A stretch of 64,000 nt of DNA from Sphingorhabdus sp. EL138 (GTDB lineage: Bacteria > Pseudomonadota > Alphaproteobacteria > Sphingomonadales > Sphingomonadaceae): NCBI RefSeq assembly GCF_900258045.1, contig NZ_OGVD01000004.1, forward strand, positions 248,001 to 312,000. The letters are read 5' to 3'. Numbering within the stretch: position 1 is the stretch's first letter; every line of letters begins with the position of its first letter. The position numbers and the translations under genes are program-made. Of the stretch, positions 44,971-54,134 are shown in pieces. The notes beneath the pieces were generated by a model. It made no database searches, had not been told where the DNA came from, and saw only the letters and a program-made list of their open reading frames with translations.

Positions 44971-46722
44971 ATGGGGGCAAGCTTAACTGAAACCAAAAAA
45001 GCCATCGACAAAGGAAATTTGTTGCTGGCCTACGATCTTGCCCGCGTGGCGATCGATAAGGGTGATACATCGGCAGAATTGCGACACTTGCTGGTGCTGA
45101 CGCTCGCTCGTATGGGCGATGGGCCGCAGGCGATGGAACTATATGAAGAATATGGTCTGCACAGTTCGGCCAATGCGCATCATCGTTCAATTGCTGCGCG
45201 AATATTGAAAGATGCGGCGCTGGCGATGCCGGATGGTGATGATCGTGATGAAGCGCTGTTGTCCGCCTACCGGGCTTATACCAAGATTTATGAGGATAGT
45301 GGTGACGCTTATCCAGGCATCAATGCTGCCAGTCTTGCCCTGATAAGCGGGCGCAAGAAACAGGCACAGGCGCTGGCTTCTTCAATCATTGCACTCAAGG
45401 AAATATCGAACCCGAAAGACTATTATGATGCGGCGACACTGGCCGAAGCCCTGTTGATCAACGAGCGGGTCGATGAGGCTGCCGCTGCACTATACATGGC
45501 GAGCCAGTTGCCCGATGCCAATAGCGGTGCAAAGTCGAGCACCAATCGCCAACTTGCATTGCTGGCCCGAACATTGGGGCTGGATGCTGATCGGGAAAAT
45601 GCTGTGCTCGCCCCGATATCGCCGCCCACCGTCGTTCATTATTGCGGTCATATGTTTCTTGAAGATGCGGCAACCGAGGCGGCTTTGCGGAACCGGATTG
45701 ACGAATTTCTGAACAAGCAGAATGGCGATTTTGCTTACGGCTCCTTGGCGGCCGGTGCTGACATATTGGCGGCGGAAGCGATGTTGGCACGCGGTGGGGA
45801 ACTGCATCTGACGCTGCCATTTCTAAAGGAAGATTTTATCGAGCAGTCTGTCATACCTGCTGGTGAGGGATGGCTTGGGCGGTTCGAACATTGTCTGGAA
45901 TCGGCTACCAGCGTGCATTTCGCGACGGAAATGAACTATGTCGGTGATCCGGCACAATTTGGTTATGCCAGCAAAGTCGCCATGGGCATGGCGAAATTGC
46001 GGGCGGATTATCTCGGTACATCTCCGCAGCAATTGGCTTTGTGGGATGGGGTGGCGGTTGACGGACCCGCCGGAACCGGTGCCGATGTCAAGGCTTGGAG
46101 TGACTATGGCGGCGTCACTACAGTTATCGCACCGGACGCAATTGATCGCAATCTGAGCTGGCCCGAACAACCTGATACAGATGACCTGGGCCGCGGTCTG
46201 GCGGCGTTTTTGTTCACCGACTTTCCGGGTTTCTCGAAACTTGCGGAAGCGGCACTGCCGGCCTTCTGGCAAGGTGTAATGGGACGGATGGGAGCAGTGC
46301 TGGACAATTATCCGGACCAGGTTCTGGCGAAGAACAGCTGGGGAGATGCGGTGTTGGCAATCACCCCGGATGCGCCGGTTGCTGCCGAGATTGCGCTGGC
46401 CCTGCAAGAAACTTTGCAGGATTTTGACTATGGCCTGCTGGGGCTTTCCGAAAGCAGCGGCATGAGGATCGGCGTCCATTATGGACCCGCCTATCAGACT
46501 AAGGATCTGATCACTGGTAAAACGACCTTTTATGGTACTGAAGTCTCACGCGCCGCGCGGATTGAACCGGTTACTCCGCCTGGCGCGGTGTTTGTGACGG
46601 AACCTTTCGCCGCGATCCTGATTCTGGAGGCGTCTGACCGGTTCAAATGCCGCTATGTCGGGAATGTCGAGTTTGCCAAAGGCTATGGGACATATCCGAT
46701 CTATCGCCTGATGCCAGTCTAG
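44971..46722 (+). CDS. TPR / SLOG-like / class III nucleotide cyclase protein
   Basis: A 583-residue protein with three parts. Residues 1-205 are alpha-helical repeats (TPR-like, LAYDLARVAIDKGD, LLTLAR-type heptads). Residues 220-390 (VHYCGHMFLEDA, GSLAAGADILAAEAMLARGGELHLTLPF) resemble a SLOG-type nucleotide-binding Rossmann fold. Residues 408-583 are a class III adenylate/guanylate cyclase domain with metal Asp417 (FTDFPGFS) and Asp459 (SWGDAVLA) and Arg530 in EVSRAARIEP; the usual Asn four residues before the Arg is Ser. It may sense a ligand through SLOG and make a cyclic nucleotide. ATG 44971 has AGGAGGG upstream. Divergent from the TIR/LprI gene. Confidence 0.75.
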   Translation: MGASLTETKKAIDKGNLLLAYDLARVAIDKGDTSAELRHLLVLTLARMGDGPQAMELYEEYGLHSSANAHHRSIAARILKDAALAMPDGDDRDEALLSAYRAYTKIYEDSGDAYPGINAASLALISGRKKQAQALASSIIALKEISNPKDYYDAATLAEALLINERVDEAAAALYMASQLPDANSGAKSSTNRQLALLARTLGLDADRENAVLAPISPPTVVHYCGHMFLEDAATEAALRNRIDEFLNKQNGDFAYGSLAAGADILAAEAMLARGGELHLTLPFLKEDFIEQSVIPAGEGWLGRFEHCLESATSVHFATEMNYVGDPAQFGYASKVAMGMAKLRADYLGTSPQQLALWDGVAVDGPAGTGADVKAWSDYGGVTTVIAPDAIDRNLSWPEQPDTDDLGRGLAAFLFTDFPGFSKLAEAALPAFWQGVMGRMGAVLDNYPDQVLAKNSWGDAVLAITPDAPVAAEIALALQETLQDFDYGLLGLSESSGMRIGVHYGPAYQTKDLITGKTTFYGTEVSRAARIEPVTPPGAVFVTEPFAAILILEASDRFKCRYVGNVEFAKGYGTYPIYRLMPV

Positions 46723-46732
46723 TACTTGTTGC

Positions 46733-48004
46733 TTAGAGATAGTCTTTCAGCAACGGGCCGACATCGACTTTTGCTTTCAGACGGTTGGCCAGCATGTAGA
46801 CACCGCCAAATTTGCGGTGAATGAAAACCGTATCAACCGGCGGGACATGCCAGAAATCGCGGGCCGCCGCAAAACGCATCCCTTCGTCGCGCAGATCCTG
46901 CGCGATTGCATTGTCGGAAAAGTCTATTGGACCTTTTTTACGCAACGGCGCCATGGCCATCTCGAACATGTCCATGATGGCCTCCTGATGATGGTCCGCT
47001 GCGCTGTCATCGAACAAGCCGATTTTGATCGCTGCTTTCTGGGCTGCCTCGCGATCGCCGGCCATTCCGGCGATCACCAGCTTGCGATATTGATTGGCGA
47101 CACGTTTCGGCACGGCACGGGTCGCACCAAAGTCTAGCAGCACGAGTTGCCGCGTTTCGTGATTATAGCGATAGTTGGCAAAATTAGGATCAGTTTGCAT
47201 CAACCGAAATTCAAACAGTTCGCGGAGCATCAGGCTGAATAGCAGTTTGATGATGCGGTTGCGTTCCCTTTGGGATGCAGACGCCATGGACTCGATAGGC
47301 GCGCTATCAATGTAGGACATGGCGAGGACATGACCGGTCGTGAGATCTTTGTGCAATGCCGGTACCTGAAAGTCCGGTGCATCTTTCAGCAACTTGCCAA
47401 AGCGTTTGAGATAGGCCGCTTCCTGCTCATAATCCGCTTCCTGATGCAGCTGCAGCTTGGCTTTCGAGAGCATCGGGGCGATGTCGAGTGATTTGGGCAC
47501 GACACCGGACAGGTTGATAAGCGATGCGACATTATCGACGTCGCTATCAATGCTTTCCCGTACGCCGGGATATTGGACCTTGATAGCAAGATCGCGGCCA
47601 TCAGCCGTGGTGGCGCGATGGACCTGACCGATGGAAGCGGCGGCAACAGGCCTCATCTGGAAATCTTCAAACCGGTCTTGCCAATCTGACCCATATTGAG
47701 AGGATATCACTTTAAGCAACTGCTTTTGAGGCATATATTGCGCATCGGCGCGCAGTCGGGCAAGAATTTCGGACAGTTCTGGCGGAAGGAAATCGCTGGC
47801 ATCCATCGACAGCATCTGCCCCAGTTTCATCGCCGCACCGCGCAGATTGGCTAGCTGGTTGGTCAGTTTAATCGCGTTGCCAGGCGTAAGCAGCATGTCG
47901 CTGATCTTCGGACGTTCGCCTTCGGCCAGACGTTTTGCTCCCTCCAGCAACATGCCTCCGCCAATTGCCGTTGCCATGGTCCCGAAGCGGGCAAAGCGCG
48001 ACAA
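46733..48004 (-). CDS. ABC1 kinase family protein (UbiB/AarF-like), 5' end disturbed
   Basis: A 423-residue atypical kinase with the ABC1 signature: AAMKLGQMLSMD (KxGQ), AAASIGQVHRATTADGRDLAIKVQYPG (ADCK nucleotide loop) and LVLLDFGATRAVPK (DFG). Homologues act in ubiquinone synthesis or lipid homeostasis. The first available start is a TTG at 48004. However, the frame stays open upstream, encoding a KGLAVPSGRLSRFARFG stretch that I recall as conserved in relatives, until a stop just beside an ATG at 48072-48074. Losing one A of the run at 48068-48071 would join that ATG to the frame, so an N-terminal frameshift or sequencing error is likely. Confidence 0.85.
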   Translation of the reverse strand: MSRFARFGTMATAIGGGMLLEGAKRLAEGERPKISDMLLTPGNAIKLTNQLANLRGAAMKLGQMLSMDASDFLPPELSEILARLRADAQYMPQKQLLKVISSQYGSDWQDRFEDFQMRPVAAASIGQVHRATTADGRDLAIKVQYPGVRESIDSDVDNVASLINLSGVVPKSLDIAPMLSKAKLQLHQEADYEQEAAYLKRFGKLLKDAPDFQVPALHKDLTTGHVLAMSYIDSAPIESMASASQRERNRIIKLLFSLMLRELFEFRLMQTDPNFANYRYNHETRQLVLLDFGATRAVPKRVANQYRKLVIAGMAGDREAAQKAAIKIGLFDDSAADHHQEAIMDMFEMAMAPLRKKGPIDFSDNAIAQDLRDEGMRFAAARDFWHVPPVDTVFIHRKFGGVYMLANRLKAKVDVGPLLKDYL

Positions 48005-48179
48005 GCGTCCGCTGGGTACAGCGAGCCCTTTTTCCGGCGATTTGCGCTTACTGGCTATGATCGTGTCTTTTCATTTTTGGAAAACGTCGGTCAATATGTC
48101 GTAGGTGATTTCGGCTTTAATCCCGATACGCCGATGGGGACAGTGTCATTTTTGCATGCGTTGTTCTAACACATGCCGC

Positions 48180-49082
48180 ATGTTGCATGTCGTTCATCAT
48201 GGTGACTATGTCGCGCCGGCGCCCACACGCGGCAGTTTTGCTTTCGACAAATACCGGCTGGTCATGGACGCAGTGAAACAGTTGTCAGACCGGTACACCG
48301 TTTACGCGCCGCATGCGATGGAACGTGAATGGCTCGAAGCCGTACATGACCCGGAATATGTTGATCAGGTTTTGTCTGCTGTGGTGCCTCATGAGAAAGA
48401 ACGGCGGATCGGCTTTCCGGTTTCGCAAGAGATCGCGCGGCGGGTGCGATTTACCTCTGGCGGGACATGGCTGGCCGCGAAACTGGCGCTGGACCATGGC
48501 TATGCGGCCAACAGTGCAGGGGGCAGTCATCATGCGCTGGCTGATACCGGGGCCGGCTATTGTGTGTTCAATGATCTGGCGGTGAGTGCCAACCGGCTGA
48601 TCGCGGAGGGCGATGCCGGACGGATATTGATCCTCGATCTGGATGTGCATCAGGGAGATGGCACGGCTTCACTCTTGGCCGGGCGTAGCGACATTATGAC
48701 CGTGTCTGTCCATGCTGAGAGGAATTTCCCGGTGCGCAAGGCCCAATCCACTCTGGATATCGGACTGGAAGATGGCACGGACGATGTACGATATTTGGCG
48801 AAGCTGGTAAAGCATCTCCCGGCGTTGCTAGATGATTTTCGTCCGGATCTGGTCCTCTATCAAGCCGGGGTCGATCCCCATGTCAATGACCGGCTGGGGC
48901 GTCTCGCCCTGACTGATGAAGGTCTTGCAGCGCGCGAGCGCTTTGTTATCGCACAGGCACGAGGCAGAAAAGTCCCGGTCGCCAGCGCCCTGGGTGGAGG
49001 TTACGGGCAAGACCATCAGACTGTTGCAATGCGTCACGCGCGCTCGATGCTGACTATGGCAGCTGAAAATGACCGCCGTTGA
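48180..49082 (+). CDS. Histone deacetylase family protein (acetylpolyamine/AcuC-like)
   Basis: A 300-residue class II-type deacetylase. The zinc-site motifs are present: [22 protein letters not shown] (His-His pair), [11 protein letters not shown] (Asp and His ligands) and [11 protein letters not shown] (Asp). Bacterial members deacetylate acetylpolyamines, acetyl-CoA synthetase or other small substrates. The frame is open to 48105, but ATG 48180 starts the conserved [12 protein letters not shown]. It lies between the ABC1 kinase and the second TIR locus. Confidence 0.88.
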   Translation: MLHVVHHGDYVAPAPTRGSFAFDKYRLVMDAVKQLSDRYTVYAPHAMEREWLEAVHDPEYVDQVLSAVVPHEKERRIGFPVSQEIARRVRFTSGGTWLAAKLALDHGYAANSAGGSHHALADTGAGYCVFNDLAVSANRLIAEGDAGRILILDLDVHQGDGTASLLAGRSDIMTVSVHAERNFPVRKAQSTLDIGLEDGTDDVRYLAKLVKHLPALLDDFRPDLVLYQAGVDPHVNDRLGRLALTDEGLAARERFVIAQARGRKVPVASALGGGYGQDHQTVAMRHARSMLTMAAENDRR

Positions 49083-49103
49083 GCGAGTTTCTGGAGCGAT
49101 GTT

Positions 49104-49808
49104 TCAGGTTCGACGAAGTGGAAGGCGGATGACGCCAAAGGACAAGGCCTGACACAGGCCAAGGATCGCCAGAACCAACAGGCCGAGACCCGCCCGCCCG
49201 CCGAGCAGCGTTTCCAGCGATTGTCCGCCGCTCAACGAAAAGCTGATGAGGCCGATGATGAGCAAAAGGATGACTGCCATTGCCAATCCACCCAGCAGGC
49301 GCAGGCCGATATTAGCAACCGTCCATTGCTTTCGTTTCCCAAGCCGCGGGGCCGTTTGACTATGGAAGATCGCATCGTTCAAGATCTCGACGTCCTGGCT
49401 AAAGGAAATATGCCGCACGAACAGCGCGTTGCGATCCAGTAACGGGTGAAGCTCCTCAGGCAACTGATCCCGCGTCGGCATATCGGCCTCGTTGAGCAGA
49501 ACGGGGATCACCCGTTTGCCGAGGCGCAGCGCCTCTGCCACTTCCATGCGCACAAAATCATTCTCGTTGGATATGCGCGGTCGTGCGCCTTTTATCGTCT
49601 GCCCCAGCCATTTGTCACCGATGAGGACGAGGCAGATATCGGCCTCGGCCATTGCACTGCGCAAACGGTCTGGAAAAGCCTCGCCAGCCGCAATCGATTC
49701 CACGTCTAGAAACACCGACTTAACGCCCGGCAGGTCGGCTAGCCGGTCCGCCAGTCGCGCTGTGGCATCCCGGCTGTCATCGCGGCGGTAACTGAGGAAT
49801 ATGCGCAT
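49104..49808 (-). CDS. TIR-domain protein with two C-terminal membrane helices
   Basis: A 234-residue protein with a TIR domain in residues 1-145: MRIFLSYRRDDSRDATARLADRL, VFLDVESIAAGEAFPDRLRSAM, ADICLVLIGDKWL, then NDFVRMEVAEALRLGKRVIPVLL with candidate catalytic Glu89. Two hydrophobic segments follow (167-192 and 205-228), which anchor it in the inner membrane. TIR domains cut NAD or mediate assembly. Start: ATG 49808; a TTG at 49817 overlaps the stop of the upstream gene by three bases. It is downstream of the lipoprotein gene in one operon. Confidence 0.82.
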   Translation of the reverse strand: MRIFLSYRRDDSRDATARLADRLADLPGVKSVFLDVESIAAGEAFPDRLRSAMAEADICLVLIGDKWLGQTIKGARPRISNENDFVRMEVAEALRLGKRVIPVLLNEADMPTRDQLPEELHPLLDRNALFVRHISFSQDVEILNDAIFHSQTAPRLGKRKQWTVANIGLRLLGGLAMAVILLLIIGLISFSLSGGQSLETLLGGRAGLGLLVLAILGLCQALSFGVIRLPLRRT

Positions 49809-49813
49809 GGTCT

Positions 49814-50731
49814 TCAACGCTTGAAATTGGCCGCGATGGTCATGTTGAGCTTCGTCTTCGCCAAGTGGATGCGCGGAGTTAAACGGCCGGGTGCGATCAT
49901 CCGTACCTTGCCGGTGCGGGAGTTTTTAGTGAACTCATAAATCAACGCCTCAACATTGTGATCGCCCGTGAAAGCGATTTTTTTATAGGCGGTCGAAAGA
50001 TTATTGCTGCCAGCGCTGAGCCTTCTCTGTGCTTCGGTGCTGGACAGTGACCGGCGGCTGGTTTGATAGGGAGTGTCGCTGACGACCACGGCAATATAGC
50101 GATAGAATCCCGGAGGCGCGTCAAGGAACAGGCCTCTGACGAAACTTGTCAGGGAATCGGAATTGCGCTGACTGGGCAAGGTATAGCGTTCCGTACCAGG
50201 CAGCGGATCGCCCTTGGCGCTAATTTTTTCAATACGGGTGACCAGAACAAAGCCGCCCGGCGCAGAAAAATAACTATATTCAAGATAGCCTGCATCCTCG
50301 AAAGCCGCCTTAAGCTTCTGACCGGCATCGTGAAGTGACAAATTTGCCCGACCCTTGATGAAGCGGTCAAGGCTGACGCGCGAGGACGGCGTTTCAGGGG
50401 GCCAGACGGGATATCTGGGGATTTTGGGACCTCCCTTAAACAGCCCTGATAATGATCCGGTCCTGATGGAGCGTTTGACTGTCTTCCCGGCTTTCGATCC
50501 GACCTTGTCAACTATTCTCTTCTGCGCGGGACGCGGGCGTGGTTTGGCCACCGCTACGGGAGGCGGCGGCGGAGGGGGAGGAGGAAGGGCAGCGGGCTTC
50601 GGCTCGGCCATGGGGGAGGCGACTTGCTGTGATTGGCCGGTTAAAGGCTTGCTCGCGCAGCCCGACATCAGCAGCATCGTCACACTCGCCGCTGCGGCGA
50701 CATATCGATAGTGCTGGCTGGCCCCCGTCAT
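49814..50731 (-). CDS. Proline-rich outer-membrane lipoprotein, unknown function
   Basis: A 305-residue lipoprotein (signal peptide, lipobox LLMSGC, Cys25). A Pro-rich linker (~46-70, run of nine prolines then KPRPRPAQK) may span the periplasm. The C-terminal ~200 residues are compact and start with VSLDRFIKGRANLSLHDAGQKLKAAFEDAGYLEYSYF; I do not recognise the family. It is the first gene of a two-gene operon with the TIR protein (5-base gap). It could be the outer-membrane partner or sensor of the TIR protein. The frame reaches 50794 but ATG 50731 gives the lipoprotein signal. Confidence 0.7.
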   Translation of the reverse strand: MTGASQHYRYVAAAASVTMLLMSGCASKPLTGQSQQVASPMAEPKPAALPPPPPPPPPVAVAKPRPRPAQKRIVDKVGSKAGKTVKRSIRTGSLSGLFKGGPKIPRYPVWPPETPSSRVSLDRFIKGRANLSLHDAGQKLKAAFEDAGYLEYSYFSAPGGFVLVTRIEKISAKGDPLPGTERYTLPSQRNSDSLTSFVRGLFLDAPPGFYRYIAVVVSDTPYQTSRRSLSSTEAQRRLSAGSNNLSTAYKKIAFTGDHNVEALIYEFTKNSRTGKVRMIAPGRLTPRIHLAKTKLNMTIAANFKR

Positions 50732-50895
50732 GTTCCCCACCTGAATAGCCCCATGTAAAGCCTTGTAATCCAATAAAGCTGTGAGGTCCATCATCGAAAC
50801 CAGCGGGTGGTTTTGTCGAGTATGAAGTTTCTCTGTTCATCCGGCTAATTTTGTTGTTAACCTACGACATAAAATAAAGCCTAAGGGAGTCCTCC

Positions 50896-53800
50896 ATGAA
50901 ATATCGTCTGATTACGGCGCTTGCTGCCATTTCTCTTGCTGGGCAGGTGCATGCACAATCGTCTGATGACAAATCCAAAGAGGAAAATTGGGACGTTAAC
51001 GCTCCAAAAGGTGCAACCATCAAGCAGGTGCCGATCAAGACCGATGAAGGCAGCTGGATTGATGTCGATGTCAGTCCCGACGGCAATAGCATCGCTTTTG
51101 CGCTGCTTGGCGATATTTATACGATGCCGATGGCAGGTGGAACGCCCACTCGTATTGCTGAAGGGCTAGCGTGGGAAGTGCAGCCGCGTTTCTCTCCTGA
51201 CGGGAAACGTATCGCCTTTACCTCGGACCGTGGCGGTGGCGACAATATCTGGATTATGAACCGCGATGGCAGCGACAAGCGGCAGGTAACAAAAGAGAAA
51301 TTCCGCCTGCTCTATCAGCCGAGCTGGAGCCCCGACGGCCGGTATATCATTGCCAAGAAACATTTCACCACCGGCCGGTCACTCGGAACCGGGGAAGTCT
51401 GGGTCTACCATGTTTCGGGCGGAGCAGGGGTTGTTCTGGTGAAAAAGCCTAATGAGCAGCACCAAAAAGAGCTGGGCGAGCCTATTTATGCCCCCGATGG
51501 CAAGTCGCTTTATTATACTCGCAATATCACGCCTGGTGGTCAGTTTATCTATGCGCAGGATTCCAATACGGACCTGTTCAATATCGAGGAATATGACTTG
51601 GAAACCGGTGAGATTACGACCGCTGTATCGGGTCTCGGTGGGTCAGTGCGGCCAACACCATCGCCAGATGGCAAGAGCATTGCTTTTGTCCGGCGTGAGC
51701 GGGCGAAGTCCAAGCTTTATGTAAAAGACCTCGCCACCGGAATAGAGCGCAAGGTCTATAACGATCTGGATCAGGATGTGCAGGAGACATGGGCTGTCAC
51801 CGGGGTTTATCCCAACATGGATTGGACACCGGACAGTCGTAGTATTGTCTTTTGGGCCGGCGGAAAAATCCGCAAGGTTGCCGCCGATGGTTCCGGTGCA
51901 TCGATCATCCCGTTTGCTATCAATGACACGCGCGGCATTGCAGATGCTCCGCATCCTAAAATTACTGTAGCGCCCGATAGCTTCACCACAAAGATGCCGC
52001 GCTTTGCTGAAGTTTCGCCTAACGGCCGACAGGTTGTGTTTGAAAGCCTTGGGCAACTTTACATCAAGTCAATGGGTGGTGGTGCGGCAAGGCGCCTGAC
52101 CCGCAGCAATGGCCAACGCGAGCTTTTCCCGTCCTGGTCCCGTGATGGCCGGTCGATTGTTTTTGTCGAGTGGACCGATAGCAACCTTGGTCGGATCAAG
52201 ACGGTGAGTGCTTCCGGCGGATCGGCTCGTGTCGTGACCAATCGGCCCGGTCATTACGCCCGACCGCATTTCTCCCCTGATGGCCGCACGATCATTTTCG
52301 AAATGCAGGGCGGCGGATATCTAACCTCCCCCGACTATTCAGTGGAAGATGGCGTGTACCGTGTCGCTGCATCGGGCGGCACACCCGAACGTGTCGCAAA
52401 GGGGGCTGCAGGACCCCAATATGGCGCGAACAGCGACCGTCTGTTCATGATGGCGCAGAAAGACAATAAACGTGTGTTGATGAGCAGCGACCTTAAAGGC
52501 GAAGCGAAGCGCACCCATGCAACCGGCGAATTGGCTAATGACTATATAGTGTCACCAGACGGGCAATATGTCGCTTTCCGCCAGAATTATGAAGTGTTTG
52601 TCATGCCTCTGCTTCCCGGTACGCAGGCCGTTGCAGTTGCTCCGGACAGCAAGTCGCTGCCGGTAATCCGAGTCAGCAAGGGCGGGGCGGACTACATACA
52701 CTGGTCGCAAAACGGGCAGCAACTCCATTGGAGCATTGGACCGCAAGTCTTTACCGCGAAGACCAGCGCTCTTTTTCCCAATGCGCCAGCAGGGAAAGAC
52801 GCACCGAAATTCACTCCGCCAACCAGCGGCGTCTCGCTGGAGCGAATTGTCGCCGCCGACAAGCCCGCTGGGGTGGTCGCTTTGATCGGCGCGCGGTTGA
52901 TCACGATGGCTGATGATCAGGGCGGGGTCGTTGAGGATGGCACGATTGTCGTCAAGGACAACAAGATCATCTCTATCGGGGGGCGTGGCAGTATTGCCGT
53001 TCCAGCTGAGGCAACCGTGGTTGATGTCACAGGCAAAACCATTGTGCCCGGATATATCGATGCGCACGCCCATGGCGCTCAGGGAACGGATGAATTGGTC
53101 CCGCAGCAAAACTGGTCACTGATGCAGAATCTGGCACTGGGCACCACGACCATTCATGACCCGTCCAGCAGGGCGAGCGAGATTTTTGTGGCAGCAGAAA
53201 TGCAGCGGGCCGGCCAATTGATCGGGCCACGTATCTTCTCAACCGGTGAGATTGTATATGGAGCAAAAGCGCCGCGCGTTTATGCGGAGATCAACAATCT
53301 CGATGATGCGCTGGACCATGTCCGGCGGCTGAAGGCGCAGGGAGGCAGCAGCGTCAAAAATTATAATCAGCCACGCCGGGAACAGCGTCAGCAGGTTGTC
53401 GAAGCCGCGCGTCAGGAGAACATGCTGGTCGTGGCAGAGGGCGGATCGCTCTATGGCATGGATATGGCATTGATTGCTGACGGCAACTCTACGCTGGAAC
53501 ATAATATCCCGCTGGATATTTTCTACGACGATGTCATCCAAATGTTCTCGCAATCACAGACCAACTACACACCTACAATAGTGGTCAGCTATGGTGGTCT
53601 CGCCGGTGACCCATATTGGCGGCAGGCGACCGATGTGTTCAAGCATCCGCTGCTAACACACACGCCGCCGAAACAGTTGGCCGCTGCTAACGTGCGCCGG
53701 ACCAAGGCACCGGAAGAGGATTTTGTCGATGACGATAATGCCCGCGAAGCCAAGAAGCTGGCGGACAAGGGTGTGTTGGTATCCATCGGTGCGCACGGTC

Positions 53801-54105
53801 AACAAGCCGGTATCGCGACCCATTGGGAACTTTGGTCCTTCGTTCGTGGCGGCATGTCGCCGTTACAGGCGCTGCGGTCCGGTACGATTGATTCCGCCAA
53901 ATCACTTGGCATGGCTGATGAGATTGGATCGCTGGAAGCCGGTAAGCTCGCCGATCTGGTTGTACTGGACGCCGACCCGACCGTCGATATCCGCAACAGT
54001 GACAAAATCCACCGCGTCATGGTCAATGGCCGGATGTACGATCCGGTGACTATGAACGAAGTCGTGACCGGAGCACGGAAACGGTCAGCTTATTGGTGGG
54101 AGTAA
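50896..54105 (+). CDS. Exported beta-propeller amidohydrolase fusion
   Basis: A 1069-residue protein. After a signal peptide (residues 1-21) come repeats of the TolB/WD40-like propeller type with the SPDGK/SPDGR motif (DVSPDGNSIAFALLGDIYTM, FSPDGKRIAFTS, WSPDGRYIIAKK and more), to about residue 600. The C-terminal half is a metal-dependent amidohydrolase: VPGYIDAHAHGAQGTDE with the HxH ligands, LEHNIPLD, VSIGAHGQQAGIATH, and SLEAGKLADLVVLDADP. Such exported fusions probably bind a peptide-like or cyclic amide ligand through the propeller and hydrolyse it. Divergent from the lipoprotein-TIR operon. Confidence 0.88.
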   Translation: MKYRLITALAAISLAGQVHAQSSDDKSKEENWDVNAPKGATIKQVPIKTDEGSWIDVDVSPDGNSIAFALLGDIYTMPMAGGTPTRIAEGLAWEVQPRFSPDGKRIAFTSDRGGGDNIWIMNRDGSDKRQVTKEKFRLLYQPSWSPDGRYIIAKKHFTTGRSLGTGEVWVYHVSGGAGVVLVKKPNEQHQKELGEPIYAPDGKSLYYTRNITPGGQFIYAQDSNTDLFNIEEYDLETGEITTAVSGLGGSVRPTPSPDGKSIAFVRRERAKSKLYVKDLATGIERKVYNDLDQDVQETWAVTGVYPNMDWTPDSRSIVFWAGGKIRKVAADGSGASIIPFAINDTRGIADAPHPKITVAPDSFTTKMPRFAEVSPNGRQVVFESLGQLYIKSMGGGAARRLTRSNGQRELFPSWSRDGRSIVFVEWTDSNLGRIKTVSASGGSARVVTNRPGHYARPHFSPDGRTIIFEMQGGGYLTSPDYSVEDGVYRVAASGGTPERVAKGAAGPQYGANSDRLFMMAQKDNKRVLMSSDLKGEAKRTHATGELANDYIVSPDGQYVAFRQNYEVFVMPLLPGTQAVAVAPDSKSLPVIRVSKGGADYIHWSQNGQQLHWSIGPQVFTAKTSALFPNAPAGKDAPKFTPPTSGVSLERIVAADKPAGVVALIGARLITMADDQGGVVEDGTIVVKDNKIISIGGRGSIAVPAEATVVDVTGKTIVPGYIDAHAHGAQGTDELVPQQNWSLMQNLALGTTTIHDPSSRASEIFVAAEMQRAGQLIGPRIFSTGEIVYGAKAPRVYAEINNLDDALDHVRRLKAQGGSSVKNYNQPRREQRQQVVEAARQENMLVVAEGGSLYGMDMALIADGNSTLEHNIPLDIFYDDVIQMFSQSQTNYTPTIVVSYGGLAGDPYWRQATDVFKHPLLTHTPPKQLAAANVRRTKAPEEDFVDDDNAREAKKLADKGVLVSIGAHGQQAGIATHWELWSFVRGGMSPLQALRSGTIDSAKSLGMADEIGSLEAGKLADLVVLDADPTVDIRNSDKIHRVMVNGRMYDPVTMNEVVTGARKRSAYWWE

Positions 54106-54134
54106 ATTAGACGGCCCCGATCCGATCTGCAGAG

